NCBI GenBank assembly: GCA_937969505.1
Contig: CALBWA010000004.1
Location: 62,001-126,000, forward strand
Length of the DNA stretch: 64,000 nt
Direction: 5' to 3'
DNA from: an uncultured Erythrobacter sp.
GTDB lineage: Bacteria > Pseudomonadota > Alphaproteobacteria > Sphingomonadales > Sphingomonadaceae
Shown here piece by piece: positions 1 through 9,596 of the stretch. Every line of letters begins with the position of its first letter. Positions within the stretch are counted from its first letter, which is position 1. Both the position numbers and the translations under genes were made by a program. The notes under the pieces were generated by a model. It was given only the letters and a program-made list of their open reading frames with translations, did no database searches and was not told the origin of the DNA.

Positions 1-4
1 TCAG

Positions 5-1150
5 ATGACCGATTTTGCCTATGGCTTGGTCCGGGTTCTGGGTGAGGACAATCAGGCCCACGGTGCCTGGAACCCCAAATTGCCCGGCGACACCCTGCGC
101 AAGATGCTGGGTTATATGGCTCTCGTTCGCGCCTTTGACGAACGCATGTTTCGCGGTCAACGGCAGGGCAAAACCAGCTTCTATATGAAGTGTACGGGTG
201 AAGAGGCCACCTCGGTTGCTGCCGGGATGGCGCTTGCCAGTGATGACATGGTTTTTCCCAGCTATCGCCAGCAAGGCATTCTGATTGCTCGCGATTATCC
301 TCTGGTCGATATGATCAACCAGATTTATTCCAACAAAGCTGACAAGTTGAAGGGTCGGCAGTTGCCGATCATGTATTCGGCGCGCGATTACAATTTCTTC
401 TCGATCAGCGGCAATCTGGCGACGCAATTGCCGCAAGCTGTCGGTTGGGCCATGGCCAGTGCGATCAAGAATGACAGCCGAATTGCGGCGACCTGGGTGG
501 GTGAGGGCAGCACGGCCGAGGGCGATTTCCACTCTGCCTGCACCTTTGCGACCGTCTATAATGCGCCGGTCATCCTCAATGTGATCAACAACCAATGGGC
601 GATTTCAAGCTTTTCCGGATTTGCCGGGGCGGAGCGGACGACCTTTGCTGCGCGCGCACTGGGCTATGGTCTGGCCGGATTGCGGGTTGATGGCAACGAT
701 GCGCTGGCCGTGTTTGCAGCACAGCAATGGGCTGCCAATCGGGCGCGGTCCAACTCTGGACCGACCTTGATTGAGTATTTCACTTACCGGGCTGAGGGCC
801 ATTCAACCTCGGACGATCCAAGCGGTTATCGCAGCGCGCAGGAACGCGAGGAATGGCCGCTGGGCGATCCCATCACGCGGCTGAAGGATCACCTTATTGC
901 AATTGGCGAGTGGGACGAGGACCGTCAGGCTGCGATGGACAAGGAATGTGCCGAACGGGTCAAGGCTGCAACCAAGGAAGCTGAAAAGAACGGCATTCTG
1001 GGTCATGGCCTGCACCATCCTTTCCGCACGATGTTCGAAGATGTGTTTGAAGATCTGCCTTGGCATCTTCAGGAACAGGCCGCGCAAGCCATCCGCGAGC
1101 GCGAGATCAAATGGCCGGACAGCCACCCCAAGGATGGAGCGGGCAAATGA
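5..1150 (+). CDS. bkdA1: branched-chain 2-oxoacid dehydrogenase E1 component, alpha subunit (possibly 5'-truncated by window edge)
   Basis: 381-aa ORF with thiamine-dependent E1-alpha features (ATWVGEGSTAEGDFHSACTFATVYNAPVILNVINNQWAIS); followed by E1-beta and E2 genes. Confidence 0.9.
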   Translation: MTDFAYGLVRVLGEDNQAHGAWNPKLPGDTLRKMLGYMALVRAFDERMFRGQRQGKTSFYMKCTGEEATSVAAGMALASDDMVFPSYRQQGILIARDYPLVDMINQIYSNKADKLKGRQLPIMYSARDYNFFSISGNLATQLPQAVGWAMASAIKNDSRIAATWVGEGSTAEGDFHSACTFATVYNAPVILNVINNQWAISSFSGFAGAERTTFAARALGYGLAGLRVDGNDALAVFAAQQWAANRARSNSGPTLIEYFTYRAEGHSTSDDPSGYRSAQEREEWPLGDPITRLKDHLIAIGEWDEDRQAAMDKECAERVKAATKEAEKNGILGHGLHHPFRTMFEDVFEDLPWHLQEQAAQAIREREIKWPDSHPKDGAGK

Positions 1151-2223
1151 GCGATAGCCAGACCAGGACTGGACCATCTGCCGCGGCTGCATCCTCTGAG
1201 GAAAATCCGGAACGCCGCCTCAACATGATTGATGCGATCAACGATGCGCTCGACATCATGCTGGCGCGAGATTCCGATGTGATTGTGATGGGTGAAGATG
1301 TCGGCTATTTCGGCGGCGTGTTCCGCGCCACAGCCGGATTGCAGGAAAAACACGGCAAGACCCGTGTGTTCGACACCCCGATTTCGGAGTGCGGAATTAT
1401 TGGCGTTGCCGTGGGCATGGGTGCCTATGGCTTGCGGCCCGTTCCGGAAATCCAGTTTGCCGATTACATCTATCCCGGGCTTGACCAATTGGTCAGCGAG
1501 GCAGCGCGTTTACGCTATCGTTCGGCCACGGAATTTATCGCACCGATGACCGTACGCTCGCCCTTTGGCGGGGGTATTTTCGGCGGACAGACGCATAGCC
1601 AAAGCCCTGAGGCGATGTTTACCCATGTCTCGGGCCTGAAAACGGTTATTCCGGCGACGCCCTATGATGCCAAGGGATTGCTGATCGCCTCGATCGAGGA
1701 CAATGATCCGGTGATCTTCTTTGAACCCAAGCGGATCTACAACGGGCCTTTTTCCGGCTTTTATGACAAGCCTGTCGAGCCGTGGAAGAAGCATAAGGAC
1801 AGCGTGGTGCCCGAAGGGTATTATCGCATCGAGTTGGGCAAAGCACGGCACGTCACACAAGGCGATGCACTGACCGTGCTAGCTTACGGCACCATGGTCC
1901 ATGTCGCAGAGGCGGTGTGTGCCGACAAAGGCATCAAGGCTGACATTCTGGACCTGCGCACGCTGGTGCCACTGGATATTGAAGCAATCGAAGCCTCGGT
2001 GGAGAAAACCGGACGCTGCCTGATCGTGCACGAAGCCACCCGCACATCGGGTTTCGGCGCAGAATTGTCTGCCCTGGTGACGGAGCGCTGCTTCTATCAC
2101 CTTGAAGCCCCGGTGGAACGCGTCACCGGCTTTGACACACCTTATCCGCACAGCCTCGAATGGGCCTATTTCCCTGGTCCCGTCCGCATTGGCGAGGCCA
2201 TCGACAAGATTTTGAAGGACTGA
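1147..2223 (+). CDS. bkdA2: branched-chain 2-oxoacid dehydrogenase E1 component, beta subunit
   Basis: Internal ATG at 1147 (ATGA overlap with upstream stop) preferred over ORF start 1060; transketolase-like beta subunit (INDALDIMLARDSDVIVMGEDVGYFGGVFRATAGLQ). Confidence 0.9.
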   Translation: MSDSQTRTGPSAAAASSEENPERRLNMIDAINDALDIMLARDSDVIVMGEDVGYFGGVFRATAGLQEKHGKTRVFDTPISECGIIGVAVGMGAYGLRPVPEIQFADYIYPGLDQLVSEAARLRYRSATEFIAPMTVRSPFGGGIFGGQTHSQSPEAMFTHVSGLKTVIPATPYDAKGLLIASIEDNDPVIFFEPKRIYNGPFSGFYDKPVEPWKKHKDSVVPEGYYRIELGKARHVTQGDALTVLAYGTMVHVAEAVCADKGIKADILDLRTLVPLDIEAIEASVEKTGRCLIVHEATRTSGFGAELSALVTERCFYHLEAPVERVTGFDTPYPHSLEWAYFPGPVRIGEAIDKILKD

Positions 2224-2228
2224 CCGAT

Positions 2229-3500
2229 ATGGCAAAGTTCACATTCAACATGCCCGATGTGGGCGAAGGCGTGGCCGAGGCGGAAGTCGTCGAATGGCAT
2301 GTGAAGGTCGGCGATACGGTCAGCGAAGACCAGCATCTGGTCGACGTGATGACCGACAAGGCGACGATCGATATCGAAAGCCCGGTTGATGGCGTCGTGA
2401 CCGAGGTCGCCGGCGAGGTTGGCGATACGATTGCGATCGGTGCGATGCTGCTGGTGATCGAGGTCGAGGGTGACGCGGCGGAAGAAGCTGATGAGGTTGA
2501 GGCTGAGAGCGACGCGCAAGTGGAGCAGGTAACCGAGCCGGAGCCCGAAACCGCTTCAGAGCCTGAAACGGTTGCTGAGCCCGATCCAGAACCAGCACCC
2601 GAGCCAGAGCATGCGGTTTTGAACCACAGCAAAGTGCTTGCCACCCCGGCGGTTCGAAAGCGTGCAAGCGATCTCGGCATTGATCTGGGCGAGGTGAAGC
2701 CCGCGGCCGATGGCCGTGTGCGTCATGCCGATCTTGACGCGTTTCTGTCGTACAATTCGGGCGGCGGCTTTTCCGCGACGGGCGCATCGCGCTCTGACGA
2801 AGAGATCAAGGTGATTGGGCTGCGCAAACGCATTGCGCAGAACATGGCCGCGTCAAAACGCAACATTCCGCATTTCTCCTATGTCGAGGAAGTGGATGTG
2901 ACCGATCTTGAACGGATGCGGGCGGATCTGAATGCGAATCGCGGACAGAAACCGAAATTGACGATGCTGCCACTGCTGATCAGTGCGATCTGCAAGCTGA
3001 TCCCGGATTATCCGATGATCAACGCGCGCTATGATGATGAAGCAGGGATTGTGACCCGCCACGGGGCGGTTCATCTGGGTATAGCGGCGCAAACGGACAG
3101 CGGCCTGATGGTGCCGGTGGTCAAGGATGCCCAAGCGCGAAATCTATGGCAATTGGCAAGCGAAATTGGCCGCTTGGCAGAGGCGGCTCGCGCGGGTTCG
3201 GCCAAATCAGACGAGCTTTCCGGATCGACGCTTACAGTCACATCACTCGGCCCGCTGGGCGGGGTCGCGACCACTCCGGTGATCAATCGCCCGGAAGTTG
3301 CCATCATCGGGCCAAACCGGATTATCGAGCGGCCGATGTATGTCACCGGCCCTGATGGTGCAGAGCGAATCGAGAAGCGTAAGCTGATGAATATCTCGAT
3401 CAGCTGCGATCACCGGGTGGTCGATGGATATGACGCAGCCAGCTTTATCCAGGAGATGAAAAAGCTGATTGAAACGCCGGTTCTGCTTTTAAGCGAATAA
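2229..3500 (+). CDS. bkdB: dihydrolipoamide acyltransferase E2 of branched-chain 2-oxoacid dehydrogenase
   Basis: Lipoyl domain (VDVMTDKATIDIESP), acidic/Pro linker, peripheral-subunit-binding domain, catalytic ISCDHRVVDGYDAA. Confidence 0.92.
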   Translation: MAKFTFNMPDVGEGVAEAEVVEWHVKVGDTVSEDQHLVDVMTDKATIDIESPVDGVVTEVAGEVGDTIAIGAMLLVIEVEGDAAEEADEVEAESDAQVEQVTEPEPETASEPETVAEPDPEPAPEPEHAVLNHSKVLATPAVRKRASDLGIDLGEVKPAADGRVRHADLDAFLSYNSGGGFSATGASRSDEEIKVIGLRKRIAQNMAASKRNIPHFSYVEEVDVTDLERMRADLNANRGQKPKLTMLPLLISAICKLIPDYPMINARYDDEAGIVTRHGAVHLGIAAQTDSGLMVPVVKDAQARNLWQLASEIGRLAEAARAGSAKSDELSGSTLTVTSLGPLGGVATTPVINRPEVAIIGPNRIIERPMYVTGPDGAERIEKRKLMNISISCDHRVVDGYDAASFIQEMKKLIETPVLLLSE

Positions 3501-3587
3501 AGATCAAAATATCGCTATCAGAGCCGTTGACAGCGAAGTTTGTGGGGCCTAATGGCCTCGCTCCCAAGCGGTGCAAACCCAATTTAT

Positions 3588-3664
<77 letters not shown>

Positions 3665-3688
3665 CTTGGGACCTTATTACAGATTTGA

Positions 3689-4561
3689 TTACTTGCTGCA
3701 GCCATCGCGCTGAGCATCATCAGCGCGGACCCACGCAACCGCATTGGTAAGCACACGGCGATAGATCGGATCGTCATAGCTGGTGTGCTTGTGTCCGATC
3801 GCTGAATAAAACGACCTGCCCTTGCCAATACAGCGCGCCCAGGCGATTGGATGTCCTTGGGGGCCGCCGCCCATGCGTAAATCCTCGCGGTCGCCATAAA
3901 CCAGGTTCTGCGGGTTGTAGCTGTCTTCATCGAGACCCAGCAATGGCACTGCACCGGTCAGCTTGGCGGTATCAAAACTGTACCATTCATCATTATGGAT
4001 CCAGTCTGCCGGAATGCCTTGCATGATCGGGTGCGCTGCGGCCAGGTTAACCACCCGCGCGTTCTGAAACTGCGGATCAGCAGGATGGCCAATGAATTGC
4101 GGACCGATCACTTGCGTATCGTACCAGCTCCAATCGCTGTGGGAGTTATCGCCGGAACCATGCAAGGCGATCAACGCGCCGCCATCTTCAATCCAATTCT
4201 GAAACGCGCTTTCCTGTTCGGGCGAGAGTGAATCGCCAGTCATGTTGTTGAAGACAACCAGATCAAACCGCGCGAGTTGCTCTGCATTGAAAACTGCCGC
4301 GTTGACTGTGGTAAACAGTCCCAACTTGTTGTTCGTCGTGAATTCGGAAAAGAAGCGGTCCGCGCCTGCGATCCCTTCATTATGTCGCCAACTGCGCGTT
4401 TTCGAGAACACCAGCACCGCAGGCTGCGCCATGAACCGGTTTATCTCTGGAGGAGACTGATCATGGACGGTCGGCGTTGGTGCGGTCTGCGCGTTTGAAA
4501 AAGCACAGGATGCGAGAATCAGCGTTAGTGGTGCAAATAGCCATTTCATACACCAGGGCAT
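3689..4561 (-). CDS. ThuA domain-containing protein, exported/lipoprotein-like N-terminus
   Basis: N-terminal signal with LILASC; ThuA-like VFSKTRSWRHNEGI..LHGSGDNSH..GHPADPQ..GRSFYSAIGHKHTSYDDPIYRR. Confidence 0.8.
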   Translation of the reverse strand: MPWCMKWLFAPLTLILASCAFSNAQTAPTPTVHDQSPPEINRFMAQPAVLVFSKTRSWRHNEGIAGADRFFSEFTTNNKLGLFTTVNAAVFNAEQLARFDLVVFNNMTGDSLSPEQESAFQNWIEDGGALIALHGSGDNSHSDWSWYDTQVIGPQFIGHPADPQFQNARVVNLAAAHPIMQGIPADWIHNDEWYSFDTAKLTGAVPLLGLDEDSYNPQNLVYGDREDLRMGGGPQGHPIAWARCIGKGRSFYSAIGHKHTSYDDPIYRRVLTNAVAWVRADDAQRDGCSK

Positions 4562-4587
4562 ATCAACGCGTGCAAGCGATTTACAAG

Positions 4588-4818
4588 CTAAGCTTCAGGC
4601 GGGCTCCATTTGCCCGTTTCCATCCAGATCATGAAACGACGCAATGGCAGCAACCAGATGATGCCGAGCACCAGATAAACAATGGTCTGCGCCCATGTCG
4701 GCCATGCGCCGATTACCTCAGGCACATAACGCGCGATTAGCACGCCGTAGATGATTAGACCGATGAACAGGCCCAAGATGCCAATGGGTATGCGGGCGGT
4801 GGGTTCTTCGCGCATCAA
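4588..4818 (-). CDS. small membrane protein, DUF2842-like
   Basis: 76 aa, two TM helices, ending LPLRRFMIWMETGKW; 4-bp overlap with 5-FCL gene. Confidence 0.7.
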   Translation of the reverse strand: MMREEPTARIPIGILGLFIGLIIYGVLIARYVPEVIGAWPTWAQTIVYLVLGIIWLLPLRRFMIWMETGKWSPPEA

Positions 4819-5402
4819 AAAGGTCCGTAGAGGCGGGTTGGGGTGACGATCGCATCAAGCGCGATGTCGTGCGGTTCGTGTGGCAAAGTGTCGCACAATT
4901 GCACGTCCCAGGCGAGCCCGATGGCGATGCGCCCCGGGTGTGCGGCAAGCCATTTGTCGTAATGCCCTCCGCCTTGGCCCAGCCGAATGCCTGCGGCAGT
5001 GAAGCCAACCAGTGGCACGAACAGAACATCGGGCACCAATCTCGCGGCATCTGCTGCCGGTTGCATCATTCCAAACGGCCCTTGTTCGAGATCGGTTTCG
5101 CCAAAAGCATCGCTAAACTGGCGAAAATGCATGTCGGCACCTTCGCCATCGAAAGCGGGCAAGGCCAATGCGTGCTCCAATTCCTGAAAATGACGCGCAT
5201 AGCCGGCAGCAGGAGCCTCTGCCTGACCTGCGTGATACAGTCCGATCACCGCGTCGGGACCGATGTTGTCAAGCAACGCGCCGGGCGGGCGATGAAACAG
5301 CAAAGCCCGAATGGCATCGGGCTGCGCTGAGACATGCTCGCGGCGAGCCTTTTTCAGGGCTTTGCGAAGTTCTGATTTGGTTTGTGATTGAGGCGCTGTC
5401 AT
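4815..5402 (-). CDS. 5-formyltetrahydrofolate cyclo-ligase
   Basis: C-terminal RLGQGGGHYDKWLAAHPGRIAIGLAWDVQL typical of the family; start chosen at MTAPQSQ (5402). Confidence 0.88.
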   Translation of the reverse strand: MTAPQSQTKSELRKALKKARREHVSAQPDAIRALLFHRPPGALLDNIGPDAVIGLYHAGQAEAPAAGYARHFQELEHALALPAFDGEGADMHFRQFSDAFGETDLEQGPFGMMQPAADAARLVPDVLFVPLVGFTAAGIRLGQGGGHYDKWLAAHPGRIAIGLAWDVQLCDTLPHEPHDIALDAIVTPTRLYGPF

Positions 5403-5445
5403 TGCCAGTCTGAAGTAGGGTGTGCGCCTTCGGACCGCAAGGCAC

Positions 5446-5580
5446 CCACCCTCAAGCAGCGAAGCGACAGGGTAACAGACCCACCCCAAGCATCGAAGCG
5501 ATGGGGAAACAGTCCGCCCTCAAGCAGCGCAGCGATAGGGAAACAATCCGCCCTCAAGCAGCGAAGCGATGGGGAGCATA
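5446..5580. repeat. four imperfect tandem repeats of ~34 bp (consensus CCgCCCTCAAGCAGCGAAGCGATgGGGaaACAat)
   Basis: Units read directly at 5446-5480, 5481-5513, 5514-5547 and 5548-5580. Confidence 0.9.
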
Positions 5581-5609
5581 AAAAGTGACGGAACCACCAT
5601 GGGTCGTTT

Positions 5610-5768
5610 GCTCGAGAAATCCGCCGACGCCTAAAACGTCAGGTGGGCGCCGTATTCCCTGGTCCCCAGGACGAACCCGTAAACCAGGGCAGGGACAGCT
5701 CCCGTAGGATTGCTTATAGCCTCAGGGATGTTCAAACGGCTCGTGCCGGGCAGCTCCGCCAATCCCTA
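5610..5768 (-). ncRNA. ssrS: candidate 6S RNA (ssrS); boundaries approximate
   Basis: Non-coding gap between zapA and 5-FCL on the same strand (conserved 6S position); terminal hairpin arms CCCTGGT 5657-5663 / ACCAGGG 5683-5689; outer stem not verified. Confidence 0.65.
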
Positions 5769-5769
5769 C

Positions 5770-6093
5770 TTAGGGAGTGTGAGCGCTCGCCTCAAGCTTG
5801 TCGGCAAACAATTCTAGCTTTTGCGCCAATTGGTCGAGCCGCGCAGCCGCTCGGTTTCCATCGCTGTTGGATGATCCGGAACTGGAAGTCTTGGTGTTCG
5901 CCTCGTGCAGCTCGTCTGCCAATATCAGCGCTGCGAATAGCAGGTTCTGTGAATCCTGAGCTGACAGATTGGCGCCCATCGCCGTCAGCCGGTCATCAAT
6001 CATCGCGCCCAGTTTGGTAATATGCGCTTCTTCGCCATCGGCGCAGGAAACGCGGTGCGGCTTGCCGCCGATCGTAAGTGTGACCTGGCTCAC
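5770..6093 (-). CDS. zapA: cell division protein ZapA
   Basis: VTLTIGGKPHRVSCADGEEAHITKLGAMIDDRL, ~107 aa with C-terminal coiled coil. Confidence 0.88.
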   Translation of the reverse strand: MSQVTLTIGGKPHRVSCADGEEAHITKLGAMIDDRLTAMGANLSAQDSQNLLFAALILADELHEANTKTSSSGSSNSDGNRAAARLDQLAQKLELFADKLEASAHTP

Positions 6094-6320
6094 GGCTCAA
6101 TCGCTTTCAGCACATCGTCGAGTTCTTGCAGGCTGGCTGCAACTTCTGATTTCAATGCTTCATGGCGCGCCTTCAGCGAAGCATTCTCGTCCGAAAGTCT
6201 TGCGATATTGCTGTCGGGAGAGGCAGGTGCAGCCGTGCCAATCTGGGCGGCCGCACTGCCGATGCGCTCAAGCGCCACTTCGATCCGATGGATCGCGTCA
6301 TCGATCCTGCCCTCATCCAT
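6090..6320 (-). CDS. short coiled-coil protein immediately upstream of zapA (ZauP-like)
   Basis: 76-aa heptad-rich ORF with 4-bp overlap with zapA start. Confidence 0.6.
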   Translation of the reverse strand: MDEGRIDDAIHRIEVALERIGSAAAQIGTAAPASPDSNIARLSDENASLKARHEALKSEVAASLQELDDVLKAIEP

Positions 6321-6542
6321 TCGTCTTAAATACTCAATTTGCCCAAGCAGTGCAAAGCCTTGGCTGTGCCTGTTGATAACTCATCTTCGCAAGAGGTGAC
6401 CTTACCGCATCGTGGATGCTGCCCCCGCGCCGCTTGACCTTCCAGGCTGCCTCCGCGATGGCTTCGCGCGCGTCGAATCGGCGCATCCGGTCAGGCCATC
6501 AGCCCAGCCTGTCCGTCACAGTTTCAGCAGGAGCAGCTGCGC

Positions 6543-8540
6543 ATGAGTCTCGATCCCGTTCGCTTGCAACCGATGGCCAATGCCATCCGCGCCCTTTCGA
6601 TGGACGCGGTGCAAGCCGCCAAATCCGGACATCCCGGCATGCCCATGGGGATGGCTGATGTCGCTACAGTGCTCTGGTCGAATTATCTCAAGTTTGACGC
6701 GGCCGATCCGAAATGGGCAGACCGTGACCGCTTTGTACTGTCTGCCGGGCATGGATCGATGCTGATCTATTCGCTGCTTCATTTGTCCGGTTATGCATCG
6801 CCGACGATGGCTGACATCAGCAATTTCCGGCAGTTGGGTAGCCCTTGCGCTGGGCATCCGGAAAACTTCCTGATCGAAGGCGTTGAATGCACCACCGGAC
6901 CGCTGGGCCAAGGCCTTGCGATGGCAGTGGGCATGGCAATGGCGGAACGTCATCTTAATGCAAGATTCGGCGATGATCTGGTAGATCACCGCACCTGGGT
7001 TCTGGCCGGTGACGGGTGCTTGATGGAAGGCATCAATCACGAGGCAATCGGCCTTGCCGGACATTTGAAGCTCGGCCAGATGAACGTGCTGTGGGACGAC
7101 AACAATATCACCATCGATGGCACCGCCGACCTGTCGACCTCGGAAGATATCAAGGCGCGCTATGCCGCGACCGGCTGGCATGTTGCCGAATGCAACGGGC
7201 ACGATTTCGATGATATCGCGCGCGCTCTGGACGAGGCGGTGGCTGATGAGCGACCATCGCTGATCGCGTGCAAGACAATCATCGGCAAAGGCGCGCCCAA
7301 CAAACAGGGCACCAGCGCCACACATGGCGCTCCGCTGGGGCCAGAAGAAATTGCGGCGGCTCGCGAAGCGATTGGCTGGTCGCATGCGCCGTTTGTCGTG
7401 CCGGACGATATTCTGGCCGATTGGCGCGCCACGGGTGATGCAGGTCGCGATGCGCATGGCGCCTGGATCAACCGCCTTGAGTCTTCGGACAAGCGCGCAG
7501 ACTTTGAAAATACCATGATGGGCATCGTTGATCTGGTTGGCCCATCGATCGAAGGCCATATTCATGCTTTGGCTGCTGAACCAACAAAGGTTGCCACGCG
7601 CAAGGCATCAGAAATGGCGCTTGGGCCTCTGACGGAGAAACTGCCGCAATTGGTGGGCGGGTCGGCAGACCTTACCGGCTCCAACAACACCAAAACGCCC
7701 AGCACCCTGCCATTCACTGCGGATGATTACTCTGGCCGTTATGTCTATTACGGCATTCGCGAATTTGGCATGGCTGCCGCGATGAACGGTATGGCGTTGC
7801 ACGGCGGCATCGTACCCTATGGCGGCACGTTCCTGATCTTCTCCGACTATTGCCGCAATGCAATCCGGTTGTCGGCGCTGCAGGAAGCCGGCGTGGTCTA
7901 TGTCATGACGCATGACAGTATCGGCCTGGGCGAAGATGGCCCAACCCACCAACCGGTCGAGCAAGTGATGAGCTTGCGCCTTATCCCCAATCTCAATGTC
8001 TATCGTCCGTGCGATACGATCGAGACCGCAGAGTGCTGGGCGCTGGCCCTGCAATCGCCTGACACGCCGTCAGTCCTGGCATTGACGCGGCAGGGTTTGC
8101 CGCAATTGCGCGGGGAGGGTGATCAGGATTGGTCATCAAGCTCCAACCGCAGCGCCAAAGGCGGCTATCGCATCAAATCGGGCCAGGCAGAGCGCAAAGT
8201 TGTGCTGATTGCTTCAGGGTCAGAGGTTGCGCTGGCGGTAGAGTGTGCGAACGAACTTGAATCGCAGGGTATTGGCGCCGATGTGGTATCCATGGTGTGC
8301 ATGGAGCTTTTCGATCAGCAGGATGGCAAATACAAAGCCGATCTGTGCCCGGCGGACTGCCTTAAGGTATCGATCGAAGCGGGCAGCACGCTGGGCTGGG
8401 AGCGCTATACTGGTAACGATGGCATCAATATCGGTCTCGACCGGTTTGGCGCATCTGCTCCGGCCGGCGAACTGTTTGAAAAATTTGGCTTCACTGCGGA
8501 CGCCATCGTCCCGAAAATCATTAACAAAATCAACGGATAA
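6543..8540 (+). CDS. tkt: transketolase
   Basis: 665 aa, AAKSGHPGMPMGMADVATVLWSNYL, GDGCLMEGINHEAIGLAGHL, THDSIGLGEDGPTHQPVEQ. Confidence 0.97.
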   Translation: MSLDPVRLQPMANAIRALSMDAVQAAKSGHPGMPMGMADVATVLWSNYLKFDAADPKWADRDRFVLSAGHGSMLIYSLLHLSGYASPTMADISNFRQLGSPCAGHPENFLIEGVECTTGPLGQGLAMAVGMAMAERHLNARFGDDLVDHRTWVLAGDGCLMEGINHEAIGLAGHLKLGQMNVLWDDNNITIDGTADLSTSEDIKARYAATGWHVAECNGHDFDDIARALDEAVADERPSLIACKTIIGKGAPNKQGTSATHGAPLGPEEIAAAREAIGWSHAPFVVPDDILADWRATGDAGRDAHGAWINRLESSDKRADFENTMMGIVDLVGPSIEGHIHALAAEPTKVATRKASEMALGPLTEKLPQLVGGSADLTGSNNTKTPSTLPFTADDYSGRYVYYGIREFGMAAAMNGMALHGGIVPYGGTFLIFSDYCRNAIRLSALQEAGVVYVMTHDSIGLGEDGPTHQPVEQVMSLRLIPNLNVYRPCDTIETAECWALALQSPDTPSVLALTRQGLPQLRGEGDQDWSSSSNRSAKGGYRIKSGQAERKVVLIASGSEVALAVECANELESQGIGADVVSMVCMELFDQQDGKYKADLCPADCLKVSIEAGSTLGWERYTGNDGINIGLDRFGASAPAGELFEKFGFTADAIVPKIINKING

Positions 8541-8555
8541 TCAGGAGTTATTTTC

Positions 8556-9563
8556 ATGGCGACCAAGGTTGCGATTAACGGTTTCGGACGTATTGGGCGA
8601 TTGGTCGCTCGCGCTATTCTCGAGCGGGACGATCACGATCTCGACCTGGTGGCGATCAATGATCTGGCCGATGCCAAGGCAAACTCGCTCCTGTTCAAAT
8701 ATGACAGCACGCATGGCCGTTTTCCGGCAGACGTCAGTGCCAGCGACAATTCGATCACCGTTGGCGACAAGACAATCGCCGTGACCTCAGAGCGTGATCC
8801 GGGCAACCTTCCCCATGGTGAAATGGGCGTCGACATCGTGCTTGAATGCACTGGCTTTTTCCAATCGCATGAAGCTGCCGAACCACATCTGAAAGCTGGC
8901 GCAAAGCGGGTGCTGATTTCTGCCCCGGCCAAGAATGTTTCGGCCACCATCGTTTATGGTGTGAACCATGACAAATTGACGGCTGAGGATGTAATCGTCT
9001 CCAACGCCAGCTGCACCACCAATTGCCTGTCGCCTGTGGCCAAGGTTTTGCACGACACCGTGGGTATCGAGCGCGGTTTTATGACCACGATCCACTCCTA
9101 CACCAATGATCAGCGCATGCTGGACCAGATGCACAGCGACATGCGCCGTGCCCGTGGCGGTGCGCAGAACATGATCCCGACCACCACTGGCGCAGCGCGC
9201 GCAGTTGGTCTGGTCCTGCCCGAGCTGGCTGGTAAGCTGGACGGATCGAGCGTGCGCGTTCCGACCCCCAATGTCAGCCTGGTCGATCTGGTGTTCACGC
9301 CTGGCCGTGATACCTCGGCTGAGGAGTTGAATGCGGCGCTGAAGGCAGCCGCCGATGGCCCGATGAACGGTGTGCTTGATTACACCGCCGATCCGCTGGT
9401 CAGCAGTGATTTCAACCATCATCCTGCCAGCTCGACCGTGGACAGCCTGGAAACCAGCGTCATGGAAGGCAAGCTTGCCCGTGTGGTCAGCTGGTATGAC
9501 AATGAGTGGGGTTTTTCCAACCGCATGATCGACACCGCTGGCGTGATGGCAAAATTCCTCTGA
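8556..9563 (+). CDS. gap: type I glyceraldehyde-3-phosphate dehydrogenase
   Basis: VAINGFGRIGRLVARAI, SNASCTTNCLSPVAKVL, SWYDNEWGFSNRM. Confidence 0.97.
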   Translation: MATKVAINGFGRIGRLVARAILERDDHDLDLVAINDLADAKANSLLFKYDSTHGRFPADVSASDNSITVGDKTIAVTSERDPGNLPHGEMGVDIVLECTGFFQSHEAAEPHLKAGAKRVLISAPAKNVSATIVYGVNHDKLTAEDVIVSNASCTTNCLSPVAKVLHDTVGIERGFMTTIHSYTNDQRMLDQMHSDMRRARGGAQNMIPTTTGAARAVGLVLPELAGKLDGSSVRVPTPNVSLVDLVFTPGRDTSAEELNAALKAAADGPMNGVLDYTADPLVSSDFNHHPASSTVDSLETSVMEGKLARVVSWYDNEWGFSNRMIDTAGVMAKFL

Positions 9564-9596
9564 TCACCCCGCCAATCGCGCACCGAAGGAACCACC

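Noticed and set aside
2460-2625. Repetitive acidic/Pro stretch (VEAESDAQVEQVTEPEPETASEPE...)
   Set aside because: Ordinary flexible linker between lipoyl and subunit-binding domains of E2.
4901-5330. + strand ORF 4869-5330
   Set aside because: Antisense to 5-formyltetrahydrofolate cyclo-ligase, which has clear family motifs.
5446-5580. CRISPR array
   Set aside because: Head-to-tail repeats without spacers; only four units and no cas genes.
6516-7565. 349-aa minus-strand ORF
   Set aside because: Antisense shadow of tkt.
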